Source: Mytilus trossulus (lineage: Eukaryota > Mollusca > Bivalvia > Mytilida > Mytilidae). From it: a DNA stretch of 64,000 bases. Positions within the stretch are counted from its first letter, which is position 1. Every line of letters starts with the position of its first letter. Below the pieces are notes generated by a model. That model was given only the letters and a program-made list of their open reading frames with translations, did no database searches and was not told the origin of the DNA. Position numbers and translations under genes: made by a program. Location of the stretch: contig NC_086382.1 of NCBI RefSeq assembly GCF_036588685.1, positions 63,506,987 to 63,570,986 on the forward strand, read 5' to 3'. Below are positions 9,640-22,600 of this stretch, one piece after another.

Positions 9640-12480
9640 TGGCTTTACTCAAGTATTTCGATCGTTTCGGTGGTGTACACGGTCGTGTGTATATAAACGC
9701 CGTTAGTAACGTTTACCTTTTATATGAGAACTGGAGACGTGCCCATTCAAATCGAACCGAGGATTATTTTTAAATTATCAATTGCAATGATTTTTGGATT
9801 TTAAAAACCTATCGAATGATTTTAAATGCGACAATTTATGGATTTGGTGTATACTGAAAAAAAAATATCGATATATATCAATATGTGTAAAAATGGATTT
9901 TAACTAATTGAAAATTTATTTGCTTGTATATACAAAAGATCATAATTCTTTTAAATAATTCTAAAAGATCTGCAATTACAAGTGATAGGTATTGATCTTT
10001 TGTATACATGTCTACATATTATTTATGGTATAGGCGAAATCAATATATATTATAGGATTGTATGCTTTTGCATTATTCAAAATGGTTGGCGTTTAAGAAA
10101 TGTATTCATATACCGAACACAGCACTACAAACGTCGACAGCTTTTAATAAAAGTGAGATTACGTGAGCGTTAAAGCTTATCTTGAAAAAATTGAAGAGTT
10201 TGCATGCAGACCCTCAACTAATTTATTATTTCGAAATACACTTACATTTTTTCATCATGTTTCACCTGAACTCTAGTCGACCTTTGATATGTCAATATTT
10301 TAATCAAGGTGTACACCACACTGAGTACACGTTTTGAATGTCACATTACACAAAAACGTTTTCTAGTTATTAATTTCACAATTTTACAACTTTTGCAGAT
10401 TTTTTTTGTTTGCCTCTAAAGTATGGATAAACTAGAAATTGGTGATTAGTTTTACAATTATTTGAGGCTCAAAATTTAAGGTCATTGTACTGACTGTAAT
10501 GAATGATATTCTCCGAAGCATAAAGGTTATAAACACCGTTAAGGATAAGCTATGGTTTTAAACATCTGGCAATAGAAGCCATCCACAGTTACAAGTTAGC
10601 AACACATGATTTAGATCTGAATAACAGATTAATTTCAGTTGCTGATCTAGGATTTGAAAAAAGGGGGCACCTACAAAACTACCGCTTGGAGTGATACAAG
10701 TTTGTAAAAAGTCCATGCATTTATCATAATATATATCATTCCATGAAAAGGGGATCTTTTATGCGCTTCTCGGATTCCTTTAAAATGCGATGTAAGAAGG
10801 GAATGAGTTAATTTTTATTTAATTGTGTAACAGTAATAGAATGACAATAAGGGAATAAGCGCATCTTTTCATTGGAGAATATGATATAAACATGTGGTTA
10901 TTCTGTTCTATACTAGTATTAGACGGTATTGAAGTGGCTGTATTTGAAAATTAGAATTTGTGGAATGACTACCTACGAGACATTTATCCACCAAAGTTCT
11001 AATACCATTTTTATAGAGAAAACAAGAGTGCACACGCTGAAATTACTCGCCTTCTTTAGTAATCATTGATAGTATGTTGATAGTCCTATTAAATTAAAAT
11101 GTAAAGCTAAATATAATATTACAACTGTCACACAAATTCAACATGAACCAAGAAAACTAAACATTGACCAACGAATCATGAAAATGAGGTCAAGGTCAGA
11201 TGACCCATGTCAGACAGGCAGGTACAGCTAACAATTCTTCCATACAACTAATACACTTGTTTCAATAATATGCCTGTCGAACTGGTTATTCAGTGTGAAT
11301 TTATCTCGATATATGAACAACAATGTTTGTCCTTTCCTGGATTTGGACATTTCAGTTTCACACAGGAAGCTCTCTCTATAAAAAAAAATACGGCAACAGA
11401 GATAGTTCGTACGGTCTCTTTGTGTTCATTTTCCTTGTTTGGATGATGGTGTTCAATTTGGCCCGTTCTTTGTGTATACATTTCCAAACACTTTTGCTAT
11501 GCCCGTGTCTGTAATGAATTAAATCATTGCGTCATGTATTTTGTTACCACAAATATAAATTAAACCTTTATTAAATTCTTACATGGTTACATATTTGGTT
11601 TAGAAAATTAGCCGTACCGGTAAAAAAAATCTTGTCGCTAACGGGACAAAACAAAGTTATCATAATTTTATGTGCATGTCGTTTACAGAGCTCGTAAATT
11701 CAGAAACGATTTATATAAAGTTATGGATTGTGTGTTACTTTTAAAGGTTATCAGTTTAGCATGGTAGTAAGATCTTTGATTACAGTGATATGCAGTGAAG
11801 TTTAGCATTTGATAGTTCATTGATAACAGTCTGGCGTATCATAAACAAACAACTTGTAACGTCTCATTTCATTGGGCGAAAGATTTAAATACAACAGCAA
11901 TGTAGTCAGTCTAGTCAGTGTGCACGTGAATTGACACAGGTGACCGACAATGGAATTTACTATGTTACTACGAACGTAAAAACAATGATTTGTATAGTTT
12001 ATAAACCTTTTAGGGCCAAAAGATTTAAATAAATGTTTTGCTAACTTCAAATAGTGGGGTCGAAAAAGTATACTGATATTCTAAGTTCTTTATGCATGCA
12101 GCAACTCAATTATCTTGTACCCGGCATGATGAGAAATATAAGGATAAAATAAAATACATGTGCCGCTTTTATACGGATGAATAAATGAACCACTTTTAAT
12201 TTCTTTCATACCTACGATAGGTTATAATCCTTACAATGTCGTAGTCACTTATAAAGTATTTCATAATACTGATCCTGCTTTACAATAATTAATGATGGGT
12301 TGCACTGACATTCCTCCTTTATTATTTTCATGCTAAAACATACACACAGTAGCTACCATAAAAGGAGGAAGTTGTTCCCCAAAGATAGAAACAAAATAAC
12401 TAATCGTATCATTTGTGCACCTGAATGAATTCAGTGAAGATTATTTCTTTCGCATACAATAATAATACTTGTGAGAAATG
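9640..12480. other. Upstream of arginine kinase; no gene recognised
   Basis: AT-rich sequence without a conserved reading frame. One copy of the GAGGTCAAGGTCAGATGA motif lies near 11190, isolated from the array at 15 kb. A repeat fragment near 10640-10720 (TTGGAGTGATACAAG) resembles one near 17040. Confidence 0.5.
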
Positions 12481-12486
12481 TCGTAG

Positions 12487-12675
12487 TTTATAAGGAACAA
12501 CTCCCGTTTCAATTGTTTTTACATTGTCATTTCGGGGCCTTTTATAGCTGACTATGCGGTATGGGCTTTGCTCATTATTGAAAGCCGTACGGTGACCTTT
12601 AGTTGTTAATTTCTGTGTCATTGTGGTCTCTTGTGGAGAGTTGTGGCATTGGCAATCATACCACATCTTCTTTAT
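12487..12675 (+). mobile_element. SINE family 2 copy
   Basis: Shares TTTATAGCTGACTATGCGG, CCGTACGGTGACC and GGCAATCATACCACATC with copies at 45.38 kb (+) and 44.25, 49.82 and 52.0 kb (-). No target-site duplication was determined. Confidence 0.7.
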
Positions 12676-12964
12676 TACATATAAATGTACTGTGTTCGAT
12701 TATGAATGGGTGAATATTTATTTTTTAAATTTATACTGTAACAATAGAGTTGCATAACATTGTTAAACAATCCGCTAAAGTATATGTAGTATGTATTCGT
12801 ATTTGAAATAAAATACAAAACGAAACGTGTATATGATAAACTGATAAAAAAAATTATCAAGAAATTAAGGATGACTAAATGTATGTACAAGATGAAACTC
12901 ACCTTTTTATAAATACATTTAAATGATTTAATGAATACATACATTGTTTGTTTCTATTTACATA

Positions 12965-13165
12965 GATATAGGAAGATGTGGTGTGAGTGTCAATAAGACA
13001 ACTCTCCATCCAAATAACAATTTATAAAAGTAAACCACTATAGGTCAATGTAAGGCCTTCAATACGGAGCCTTGGCTCACACTGAACAACAAGCTATAAA
13101 GGGCCCCAAAATTACTAGTGTAAAACCATTCAAACGGGAAAACCAACGGTTTAATATTTACAATA
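12965..13165 (-). mobile_element. SINE family 2 copy, inverted relative to its neighbour
   Basis: A diverged copy of the element at 12.49 kb, in opposite orientation and about 290 bp away (GAAGATGTGGTGTGAGTGTC ... ACCATTCAAACGGGAAAACC). The pair forms a weak long inverted repeat. Confidence 0.6.
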
Positions 13166-13169
13166 TATA

Positions 13170-15150
13170 ATTTACGTTCGTTTTTTCAACCGAGAATAGC
13201 ATAACCTCATGAATTATATCGTTTGTATAAACTTCATTTAATTATCCGCTGTGCCATGATTGGCCATCTCCATTTTTTCTTAACAAAGCGTGTTACATGT
13301 TATGAATTTACTTACAATTTCGGAATTTATTTTTTTTCCTTCAAGTTAATGGAATCAGAAAAAAAATCACTATTCTATGAAGAATATCTAAAACTTGGCA
13401 AACAATATGAAAAGTGTTTGTAGTAAAGTATACAGTTTCATTTTTCAAGTACAACGTTAATTCATCGAGTCCATTGAGTAAAAGAGAAGGCAGGATAAGC
13501 AACTTGGGTGTGTCAATGTAAAAATATGTGAATTGAGTTTTTTTTTTATCCTACATTAAACTTTTGATGTCGTCCCTTGATTTAGAGGAGATATTTAAAT
13601 TGAATATTTTAACTGTTGAGATTTTTAAAAAGTTTAAACTTTACTACCAATTAATTGCAGAAAATTATAACACAAATGAATTTCACATGCACATTTATAA
13701 AGCATTTAATATGTTAAATTGGTAGCCACTTATGAACTCTTATAATCCCGCCGACTGTAGATGCTTATAGTTTGGTATTGCACAAGAATATATGCCTAAG
13801 ATGTCTTCACAATTAATCTGATGGGAGACTTTCTTAATTGCTAAAGACCATTTCGTTATCTTGTAGTTGTTTACATGCTTGTACTTTCGTTTCTTATAGA
13901 CAGCTTTCTGATCGCCAATCGTAACACTTCTTAACAATTTCGTGTTGTAAAATGTATTTTTATTTGCAAAAATTAGGTTCATTCATGAAACCACTTTGTT
14001 GTAAACCACGCAGAGAAAAGTGTGTAAGTGTTTGTAAACAACCTTCAGCATTGATGCTAACTGACAGAGAATTCCAAGTTTGGCGAGACAAGCCTCAGCA
14101 GCAGTGCTAGGTTACATCTTTGTAAATCTGATGTAAGCCATGTGTTTCAATATTTATGCCAAAGTTGCTCTATTTCATCTGTTTAATTAGTTTTGCATAA
14201 AATATGAAAGGTAAATAAAATTACCTGGATCGTGTTATCAAATATGAATGACATCCTGTTAATTTTCACAATCAATGAGTTAAACATGGCAACTAACATG
14301 TTGAATGTGCAACTTGTATTAACTGAGACACAGACTATTGACGTATCATCTTCCCAGAGAAACACAAAACATGCATTAACTTTTCGCGACATTTTTTTCG
14401 GGGAGTGGGGAGTAATTTATTATATAATGCTATATTTTGATGGCCCAATGGTATGCAATTTTCAATATAGAATAGTCCTAAACGATAGGTTATACCATGT
14501 TAATCTATTTGCTAAAATACATATTTGTTTTAATACAAAAACATGTTTCTGTTGCTGCTGTACAGTTTGAAGATAATGAAACAGTATTTTTAGCATACGT
14601 TTCCGTTTAGTATTTATGAACCAATTTTGATCTACAAAATGTTGTTGAAGTGGTTTTTTTTTTAAAGATGTGTCCCTGTTTGGGTCAATAAGGGTGAAAA
14701 TAAGTTGGTTACCTTTGAAAAGAAAAATACGGACTATACATGTAACTTGTGATTATTTAACCTTATCGTACAGATCGAACATTAAGGAAACGACAATTCT
14801 GCGCGTTCACAGAAGTATTCAGTTAACCTCAATACGATGTCAAAATATGAAAATAAACATACTGTTTTGATATTTGTCATCGTAGGCGTACTTCTTACAT
14901 AAAGAATATTATTTTTGGTTCAAGTACTGATATGTTGCTATAGTAATAACTTCTTATCTTTAGGCATCTGCAGAATAAAGAAACTACAGAATAGTCACTT
15001 CGTGTAATAACTTTGTTATAAACTACATATAAATTTAGATTGAAACACATTGCATTTATGTTGCAAGTCCGTGAACAAGTATACATGTTTCACTATATAT
15101 ATATATGCTAATACTGTATATCAAATGAACTTTACATTATCAACGATCAT
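13170..15150. other. No gene or repeat recognised
   Basis: AT-rich sequence with only short uncorrelated frames. Nothing here matches the repeat families defined elsewhere in the window. Confidence 0.4.
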
Positions 15151-15159
15151 TTTAAGTGG

Positions 15160-15880
15160 GGTCAGATAAACATTTACAATCATACCATGCACCATAGAAC
15201 ATGAGAAACCGTCAAATTACGAAAATTTAACTTTAACCAACAAACCATAAGAATGAGGTCAAGGTCAGGTGAACCCTTTTAGGTAACATGTACACCATCC
15301 CTTTTTTTAATCACTAAATATAGTTGACATATTGATTATAGTTACTTGATAAACAAACATGACCACGAACATTTAAACATTTACTAATGAACCATGAAAA
15401 TAAGGTCAAGGTCAGATGAACTCTCTCAGACATATATGTGCACCTAACAAGCATTCGTACACCAAATATAGTTGAAGTTTTGCTGATAGAATCTCATAAT
15501 CGGATTAAACCATGAGAACCTGACATTGACCAATGAACCATGTAAATGAGGTCAAGGTCATATGAAACCGAAGTCAAATAGGAATGTACGCCTTACAACA
15601 AATACATTCACAACATTAAGTGGTCTTTTGCTTGCAGTATATGAGAAATAGACAAAACTAGAAAATCTTAACATTAACCAACACATATGAAAATGACGTC
15701 ATGGTCAGATGAAACATGCAGGTCGGATATGTTCACATTGCAACCATGTCATGTACCATATGGTAGAATATGAAAAACGGATTAGACTACGATTTTTTTC
15801 CCCCAAGCAGTTAATTGCTAAACCATGGAAATGAGGTTAAGGACAAATGAAGTATGACAGACGGAAACTAGGTAATATAT
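15160..15880 (+). repeat. About 144 bp tandem repeat with AGGTCAAGGTCA-like motifs
   Basis: Five diverged units are spaced about 141-147 bp apart, marked by the motif at about 15258, 15401, 15548, 15692 and 15833. Each has CCAACxAACCATGAAAATGA before AGGTCAAGGTCA, with growing divergence in the last two (GACGTCATGGTCA, GAGGTTAAGGACA). A single unit also lies near 11190. Confidence 0.75.
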
Positions 15881-15889
15881 GAGCCATTT

Positions 15890-18000
15890 GTATACCAGGT
15901 GTGACATATAAAGCTTTTTCAAATAGTTACAAAACCGCTGCGTAGTATTCCCTTGTGTCTCGCGTTTTGCAAGTTAACTTGCTCTGTATATTGTTCATCT
16001 ATGTCCCGAAGTGTTTATGTCGAATGTAACTGCTCTCCTTTGAAAAAAATTAAGATCTGTATAGTTTATGTGTCCGATGCTCATATTTGGTATTTACCTT
16101 CACTAGGAACGTTCTAGTACCGAAATACGGGAAGAGCTATATGACCATATAGGATATTGAAAAAGGACTCTAAATTAATGGCTATATTCTTTAAAACTTT
16201 GCCTGAGAGATTTTGTATGATATTACACAGGGTTTTGATGTCATGGGTTCATATAGGAAGATCTCTTTTAGAGCAGAACAGAACATAAACAGGCTGATTG
16301 AAGTGAATTTACATACAATTGTCCTTCTAAGATTTTCATTGTGATTGATTGGTTTAAAGGAACCCAGTGCTTTTTTATTAAACATGAAAGCACCCAAAAA
16401 AAACCAACCAACAGTACCGACATTTCATCATTAATTGCTGTTAAGAATACATGTAATGGGAAGCTTGTACTAATTCCGTCTAGACTTTTCCTGTATATGG
16501 ACATTATTGATAAACAGGAGGATAATATATCATTCCTCTGATCAGGTCTAGACTTTTACTACATATCATGGATAGGGAAAAATTGTCAAAATATGACCTT
16601 ATTTCCATTCATACACTACCCTTGAACATTTACTTGTAGTAAGTACATGTAAATATGTTTTCCCAACGACAAGAAAATTTCTTTGATAAATTCAGACACA
16701 ACATATGATTCATAAAGGATTACATGCTCCTGAACAGGTTTTCACCTGGTTTCTACCTCTGGTGGGATCTATATGTCCTTGTGATATATAATTGATACAT
16801 AAATATTTAGCATTGTATCAACACACATTTGGACTTTTAAATTTTGTCATTGAAATGCGCAAGGTGTAGATCTATGACTGAAAGGGTGCTGCAGGCCTGT
16901 AGCCAGGAATTTGCAGGAGGAGAAAAAGGAGGGGGGGGTCCGATAAAATTATACTCAACTTCAACAGTTACAATTCAAGCGGAACATCGACTTTAACAGT
17001 GCTTATTTGTTTTCAAGGGGGACTGACAAGCAGACTTTTGGAGTGATACTTGTAAAAAGTCCATCTTATAGTCATGGTTGAGGCTCCATAATTCGGAGGG
17101 GGATGATTTTAAAAAGTTGGAGTTAAGCTTGCACATCCATTACTGTTGAAGAACATTTCATGCTCCTTTTATGTTTATTTTGAGGCTTCAATGCATTCAC
17201 AATTAAGTATAAAAGGGGGGTGACAGTGACATGCCTATGCTTACATTGTGGGATTACTGTGATATGACATTGTCATTTGGTCATTTGATCAACATCCTTT
17301 TATTATAACATCTTATTATTATATTAACAAAGAGAACATATTTGATGTTGAAGGAAACCTATTCATGGGCTTAAGGGTAACTTTCAAACATGTACATCTA
17401 TTAGTAAGATCTAGTAACCCTTCATAAATTCTATAATTAATGTCATACAAAGGTTACAGAGTTGCCAAATAAATACTTTTGTTTGACCTTATAGTGACTT
17501 TGGTGCTAAACATGCTAAAGGTAATTTTGTCAGTTTTAAAATTTTTCATATTCAACCCTACCTTTATAATTTAAATTGAATGACAGGTTCATATATACTT
17601 TATATATCACCTGGACTTTATACCTGCATAACCTTGTTGATAAAAGTTTACCTGTTTATCCCTACATGCATACAAGGTTGTCTTATTCACTTAAACTGTC
17701 TTTTATTTAACCTTATTTTGCCCGTCTTTCAAATAACCTTTATCTTAATACTTATTAGTCATTAATACATGTACATTTTCTACTTACTAGGGTACTTTTT
17801 GGAAGGTTTAAACAGTACTTTTCCAAAACTGTCTTTTTTACAATTTCAATTAAGCTGAATTGCATTCACTATTAGTACTTTTTTATAGACCCTTAAATAA
17901 TATATTTCTAGAATCTGTTGTAGCTTTTGAATTGATTTTTCAATTTCAAGGATGTATAAAGCCAGAGTCTGACTGACAGAATATCAAATGATTAAAGAGT
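15890..18000. other. No gene recognised
   Basis: AT-rich. The 16890-17120 stretch (ATTTGCAGGAGG, a G-rich run, TTTTGGAGTGATACTTG) is repeat-like. There is no conserved coding signal. Confidence 0.4.
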
Positions 18001-18008
18001 TACAGATA

Positions 18009-18014
18009 TTTATT
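18009..18014 (-). other. Candidate poly(A) signal of gene B
   Basis: AATAAA on the minus strand about 1.5 kb past the gene B stop. Other A/T-rich hexamers occur nearer, so the real 3' end is uncertain. Confidence 0.25.
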
Positions 18015-19035
18015 ACAAGTATAATACATTTATAACATTGTCAAAATAAACAGATATAAATGTATAACTATATCACAACATGATAAATATAGACTAGATC
18101 TAAAAATAATTTTGTGTGTATATATGCACTGTTACTAGTTTTTCTGTTAACGTGACTATTTTTGGTCCATAACAAATCAGGTCATTTTTAATAAATCAGA
18201 CAAATTTTTAAAAGTTGGAATTGCTATTTAAAGATAGGATTATATCAAAGAATATGTTAATTTCTTAAACAGTAGAGATGTATACAATTAAGTCTAGTAA
18301 TTTAGTTTCTCCTCTAAGTGTGTGCTTTTAGCTGACAGAACAGGCAAAATTTTCAATTCTACATCATACCAGCTGCATTGAATAGAAATTGACCATATGC
18401 AAAGGAATATTAATACTTTTGTTAATCTATTTCAGATTGCTATGAAAAGTCTGTAACTGTTTAAAAAAAAAAAAATTGAGTTGTTAAAAAAACCTACAAA
18501 AGAGACAAAAAAATCATCTTTTATTCATATCTGAACATTTTCAAATCAATCAAAGTGTTATACATGCACTTGCATTAAGTCAATTTCTTAACAGATATTG
18601 TCTGTCTTTCGGAAGCCGCTCTAAAACATTAACAATACATTCTATGCTCTTTACATTATATAAGGATCCGGACTGAGTTCTGAATAGCATGATTAACATC
18701 ATTGTCTGTAACCATGCTAATCATTTCTATGTCTATAAAACAAATTATTTCTGTATTATCAAAATTAATTTGACAACAAAATTATTAAGGATATTAAGAA
18801 TCAATTTTATAACAATTTATTAGACAATACTCTATTGCTTAATGGGAAACTGAAGTGATAAATGCAGAGATTAATTGATTAATTTTATAAATTATTGAAA
18901 CCATAAATATCACAAATACATAGCCATTGAGAGATTGTATTAGAGGGATAAAAACATGTATACTTGTTGCCAATGTCCTTCATAAACCAAAATCCCACTG
19001 ATAACCAAATAAGTATTTTATAAATTAAACTGTAT

Positions 19036-19174
19036 CAGAGGCGGATCCAGTAATTTTCATAAGTGGGGCTCACTGACTGCCTAAGAGGGGACATGCTCCA
19101 GTCATGCTTCAGAAATTCCCTAATATAACAAAATCAGGGAAAAGGGAGCTATGCCACATCCAAATCTGCCTCTG
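19036..19174 (+). mobile_element. Short MITE with CAGAGGCGGATCC-type ends
   Basis: 139 bp, beginning CAGAGGCGGATCCAG and ending AAATCTGCCTCTG, so the ends are imperfect inverted repeats. CAG...CTG ends suggest the hAT group. Related copies lie at 20210-20361 (inverted) and 27369-27518. Confidence 0.7.
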
Positions 19175-19542
19175 TATTAACCTAATCAGCTGATTCAATG
19201 GTTGTTGTAATTACTCTAAAATACATATGTTATAATATTCTACAGAGAGAAAAGGAAAAGGAATAAATTAACATATCTAACAAAATAAAATAAAACTAAG
19301 ATAACCTGCTAGGTGCTAAACTAATGGTTGGTGCTGATTGTTTTGAGTAAATTTGACCTCAGAGTGAATATTTAAAGTCTTAATTCTGACATATGGATCA
19401 ATGCTAAATTCCTTTACAGTAGTTATTTAAACTCTCACACACTACAATGTCTAGTTTGACCAACTGCAGCTGATTCTCTCCCTTATAAAAGTCTTCTTTA
19501 GAATGGTCTCTTCAAGAGACTAAGTTGTCAAGACACATAATA

Positions 19543-19647
19543 TCACCATAAAGGATTCTTCTTAAACATGCCCTTCCATTTGACCTGATCTGTTTCATTT
19601 AATCTTTTACTCAGGAAGTCCAGTTTTTGCTCCAAACTCTCTACTTC
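19543..19647 (-). CDS. Gene B last exon with stop
   Basis: Acceptor GTTCACAG|GAAG. It encodes EVESLEQKLDFLSKRLNETD and ends VKWKGMFKKNPLW-TGA. The W-x-G-MFKK-x-PLW tail looks like a conserved signature rather than random sequence. Confidence 0.78.
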   Translation of the reverse strand, partial: EVESLEQKLDFLSKRLNETDQVKWKGMFKKNPLW

Positions 19648-22600
19648 CTGTGAACAGATGAAACATGTATGTAAAAATCTGCTGATGTGTCCATAGTCCA
19701 ACATAGATATACAATACCAAAAGTGTGCAAATAAGCAAAATATTATTAATAAGCAGGAATTGAAAGTAATTATCAGCTGTTTATTACAACATAATAAACA
19801 TTACTTGTTATACTTTTTACTTTTGATTTATGAGTTTTGCCTTAAGCCTTCCTGAAAAATACAAGTATTACAAAAACTAAAAATAACAATTATTCAAAGA
19901 AAAGTTCACTTATCATATGATAGGTAAAGTGTTTTGATAGATGTAGAATGTGTATTCAAAAAGAATATCACAGCACCACATGGTAAAATCAATTCTGCAA
20001 AATGTATTAAATTAATTCTGGAAAATAGATTTGTAAATCTGGAAGGTAAGAATGAAGAATGCTGAAGTTGAATGAGAACTACTTTAAGCAATTCTATTTA
20101 AAGTTTTAGAAAATTTCATGAAAATATTTTAAGTAACAAACAATCCTTAACTTGGAGGAATCAGGAGGGACCTTGAGATGACCAACTACATATATACATA
20201 ATACTATAGCAGAGGAGGATTTAGGGGGGGGGCCGGGGCCCCTCCTTTTTGGGAAAAATTTGGTAGCTTAGATAGGGAATCACTGACGCGTGACTGGAGC
20301 GGGCCCCCTCTTAGGCTAGTCAGTGGGCCCCCACTTATGAAAATTCCTGGATCCGCCACTGTATAGAACTATGGAAAATACAACTTACAACTGTTATTCT
20401 ATTGTGTCTTTTCTTATCAAGCTCTGGCAAACTAGCTTCTAGCTTCTGAATCTAAAATACAAAAGAAAATACTTATTTTCATAGATTTCATTAGTATGAG
20501 CAAATCTTGAATAAAAATGCTCTAAGAAATATGAAGTTTTATTTACTCTGATGGAAAATCATCAATCCATAGAATTTAGTACCGGTATCTTCAAAATGGC
20601 TACCATTCCTTGATAACAGTGATCCCATGAAAATAAATGTATCATGGCTAATCATATGTTTTCTAGTGAATGTCAGCCTGAAAATCTTATATTGGAACAG
20701 AACCAAACAGTTTGAAAAACTTGGGACTAAGGTTAGGAGGAAGACTAAAACACATTTCTGAAGCCACAAGGGACACATAAGGATACATATTATAACAAGG
20801 GACAAGGTCAGCAGACTTATTACTTAAAGACCAAACAGCCTATTGTTTATGCGCATCAGCTAACGCAACTTGGTAGTGACATAAAAGCTCTATGACGTTG
20901 TTTCTAGCAATGAATAAACGTCAAATTGTAACGTCCTTTTTCGCGTTTTTCACGGACTCCAACATGGTGTACGCTACGTAGGTACGCTACATCTCCCAAG
21001 AAAAGAGGAAATATTATGCGTCGTGCTACTTTAATATCATGTGGATATTTAACACAAATGAACACATAAGATACTACACTATATTTGAATAAACTCATTA
21101 ACCCTCGTTCCAATAAAAAATAAATATATAAATTTTTATCTCGACTTTTTGCATTTGCGCCGTTCTAAATTTTATTTTATCTATATTCTTTCACATGCGT
21201 AGATTTTGTCTCGTACATGTATTTGTGTCGATCTGCATTTCATTTTTTTTCTTTTTCACTTGCGTAGATATTTGTCTTTCGTTTGTGCCGGTTAGCTTAG
21301 GTGAAATTTGTTTTATGGTCTGTGCGTCCGTTCGTTCGTCCTTCTGTTCCGCTTCAGGTTAAAGTTCTTGGTTAATTTTTAAGTGTCAATTTTTCAAAAA
21401 ATTAAAAATTGAGTATTCACAAGGTTAGGCCGATAATCAATTATCCCTAATGTTTTGACCTACTGGTAACATGTGCATGTAACTGATGTCTGGATGATTC
21501 TTGTAAAATAATGTCCGATCTTGCAATGAAGTTAAAATTTATTTATACTGTTTATTTGACAAACTCTTATGGTCTTATATGTCTTTAAGAGAAATGATAA
21601 TCATATCGTCTAATCTCACTACAGTTTACAGCTAATTTCCTAATGCCTGTGGATCAGCATTTTGGTTTTGCCTGCTTGCTTTGTTTGTATATTTTGTATA
21701 ATTATATTTTGATAACGTATATACAAGTTTACATACCTATATATAAAGATGTCAATATTAATTTCAGAGCTTGAGTAAATATTAATACAAACAACGCAAG
21801 GAAGCCAACCAAAGTTTTACTCTACATGCATTAGGAAATTAGCTGTAAGGCAAGAAATATTCATAAACCAAATACTACTCAGCGAATGTGAATTAAAATA
21901 ATAATTTTCAGTGTTTAAAACTAAATTGTTGTAAATTTAGCTTATGACAAAAACAATTGCTCCAAGAATAATATCTTTAAAAAAATCGCTCCCTTTCATT
22001 TAGCTACAACTGTGACCGGAAAGATTGAAAAAAAATCGATTTTCAATGCCGGCAACAACTTTTTCTTTGTTTTAATTTTTCAAAAATGAGCAATTTAGAT
22101 TTATCATATTTTATCCTTTTGGAGAAATCTTACTCTGTAGTTTTCAACGGGAAATTATTTCTAAATTAATTGTTTAATCAAAAACTTTTTGTATTTCGAT
22201 AACGTTATCCATATTTTGAGTGAGAGGTTGAAGATTTTTCTATAAACCACCCCCCCCCCCCAAAAAAAAAAATCTTATTCAGAAATTCAAGGTGGGATTT
22301 TATTTAATTTTCATGAGGGGGTCGGGTGACTTTTTTTCCAGATCTTACCTTTGTTGTCCCTCATATTTCATTACCCCACTTTTTATAATTCTATACCTAA
22401 CACCCCCACTTTTGGTGACCTCGTCCCCGGCAACCCACACCCCACTATATCCAATTTCGAGATCTAATTGCAAGATTCAATTGCGAAATAAATAATTTAA
22501 TTTAATTAGACACCATGCCATTCTAAAGGCCTTTCTAAACTACTCTTGCTTTGAAAATCTTTTCAAACATTTATACAGCTGTATATAGCGAGTATTATAT

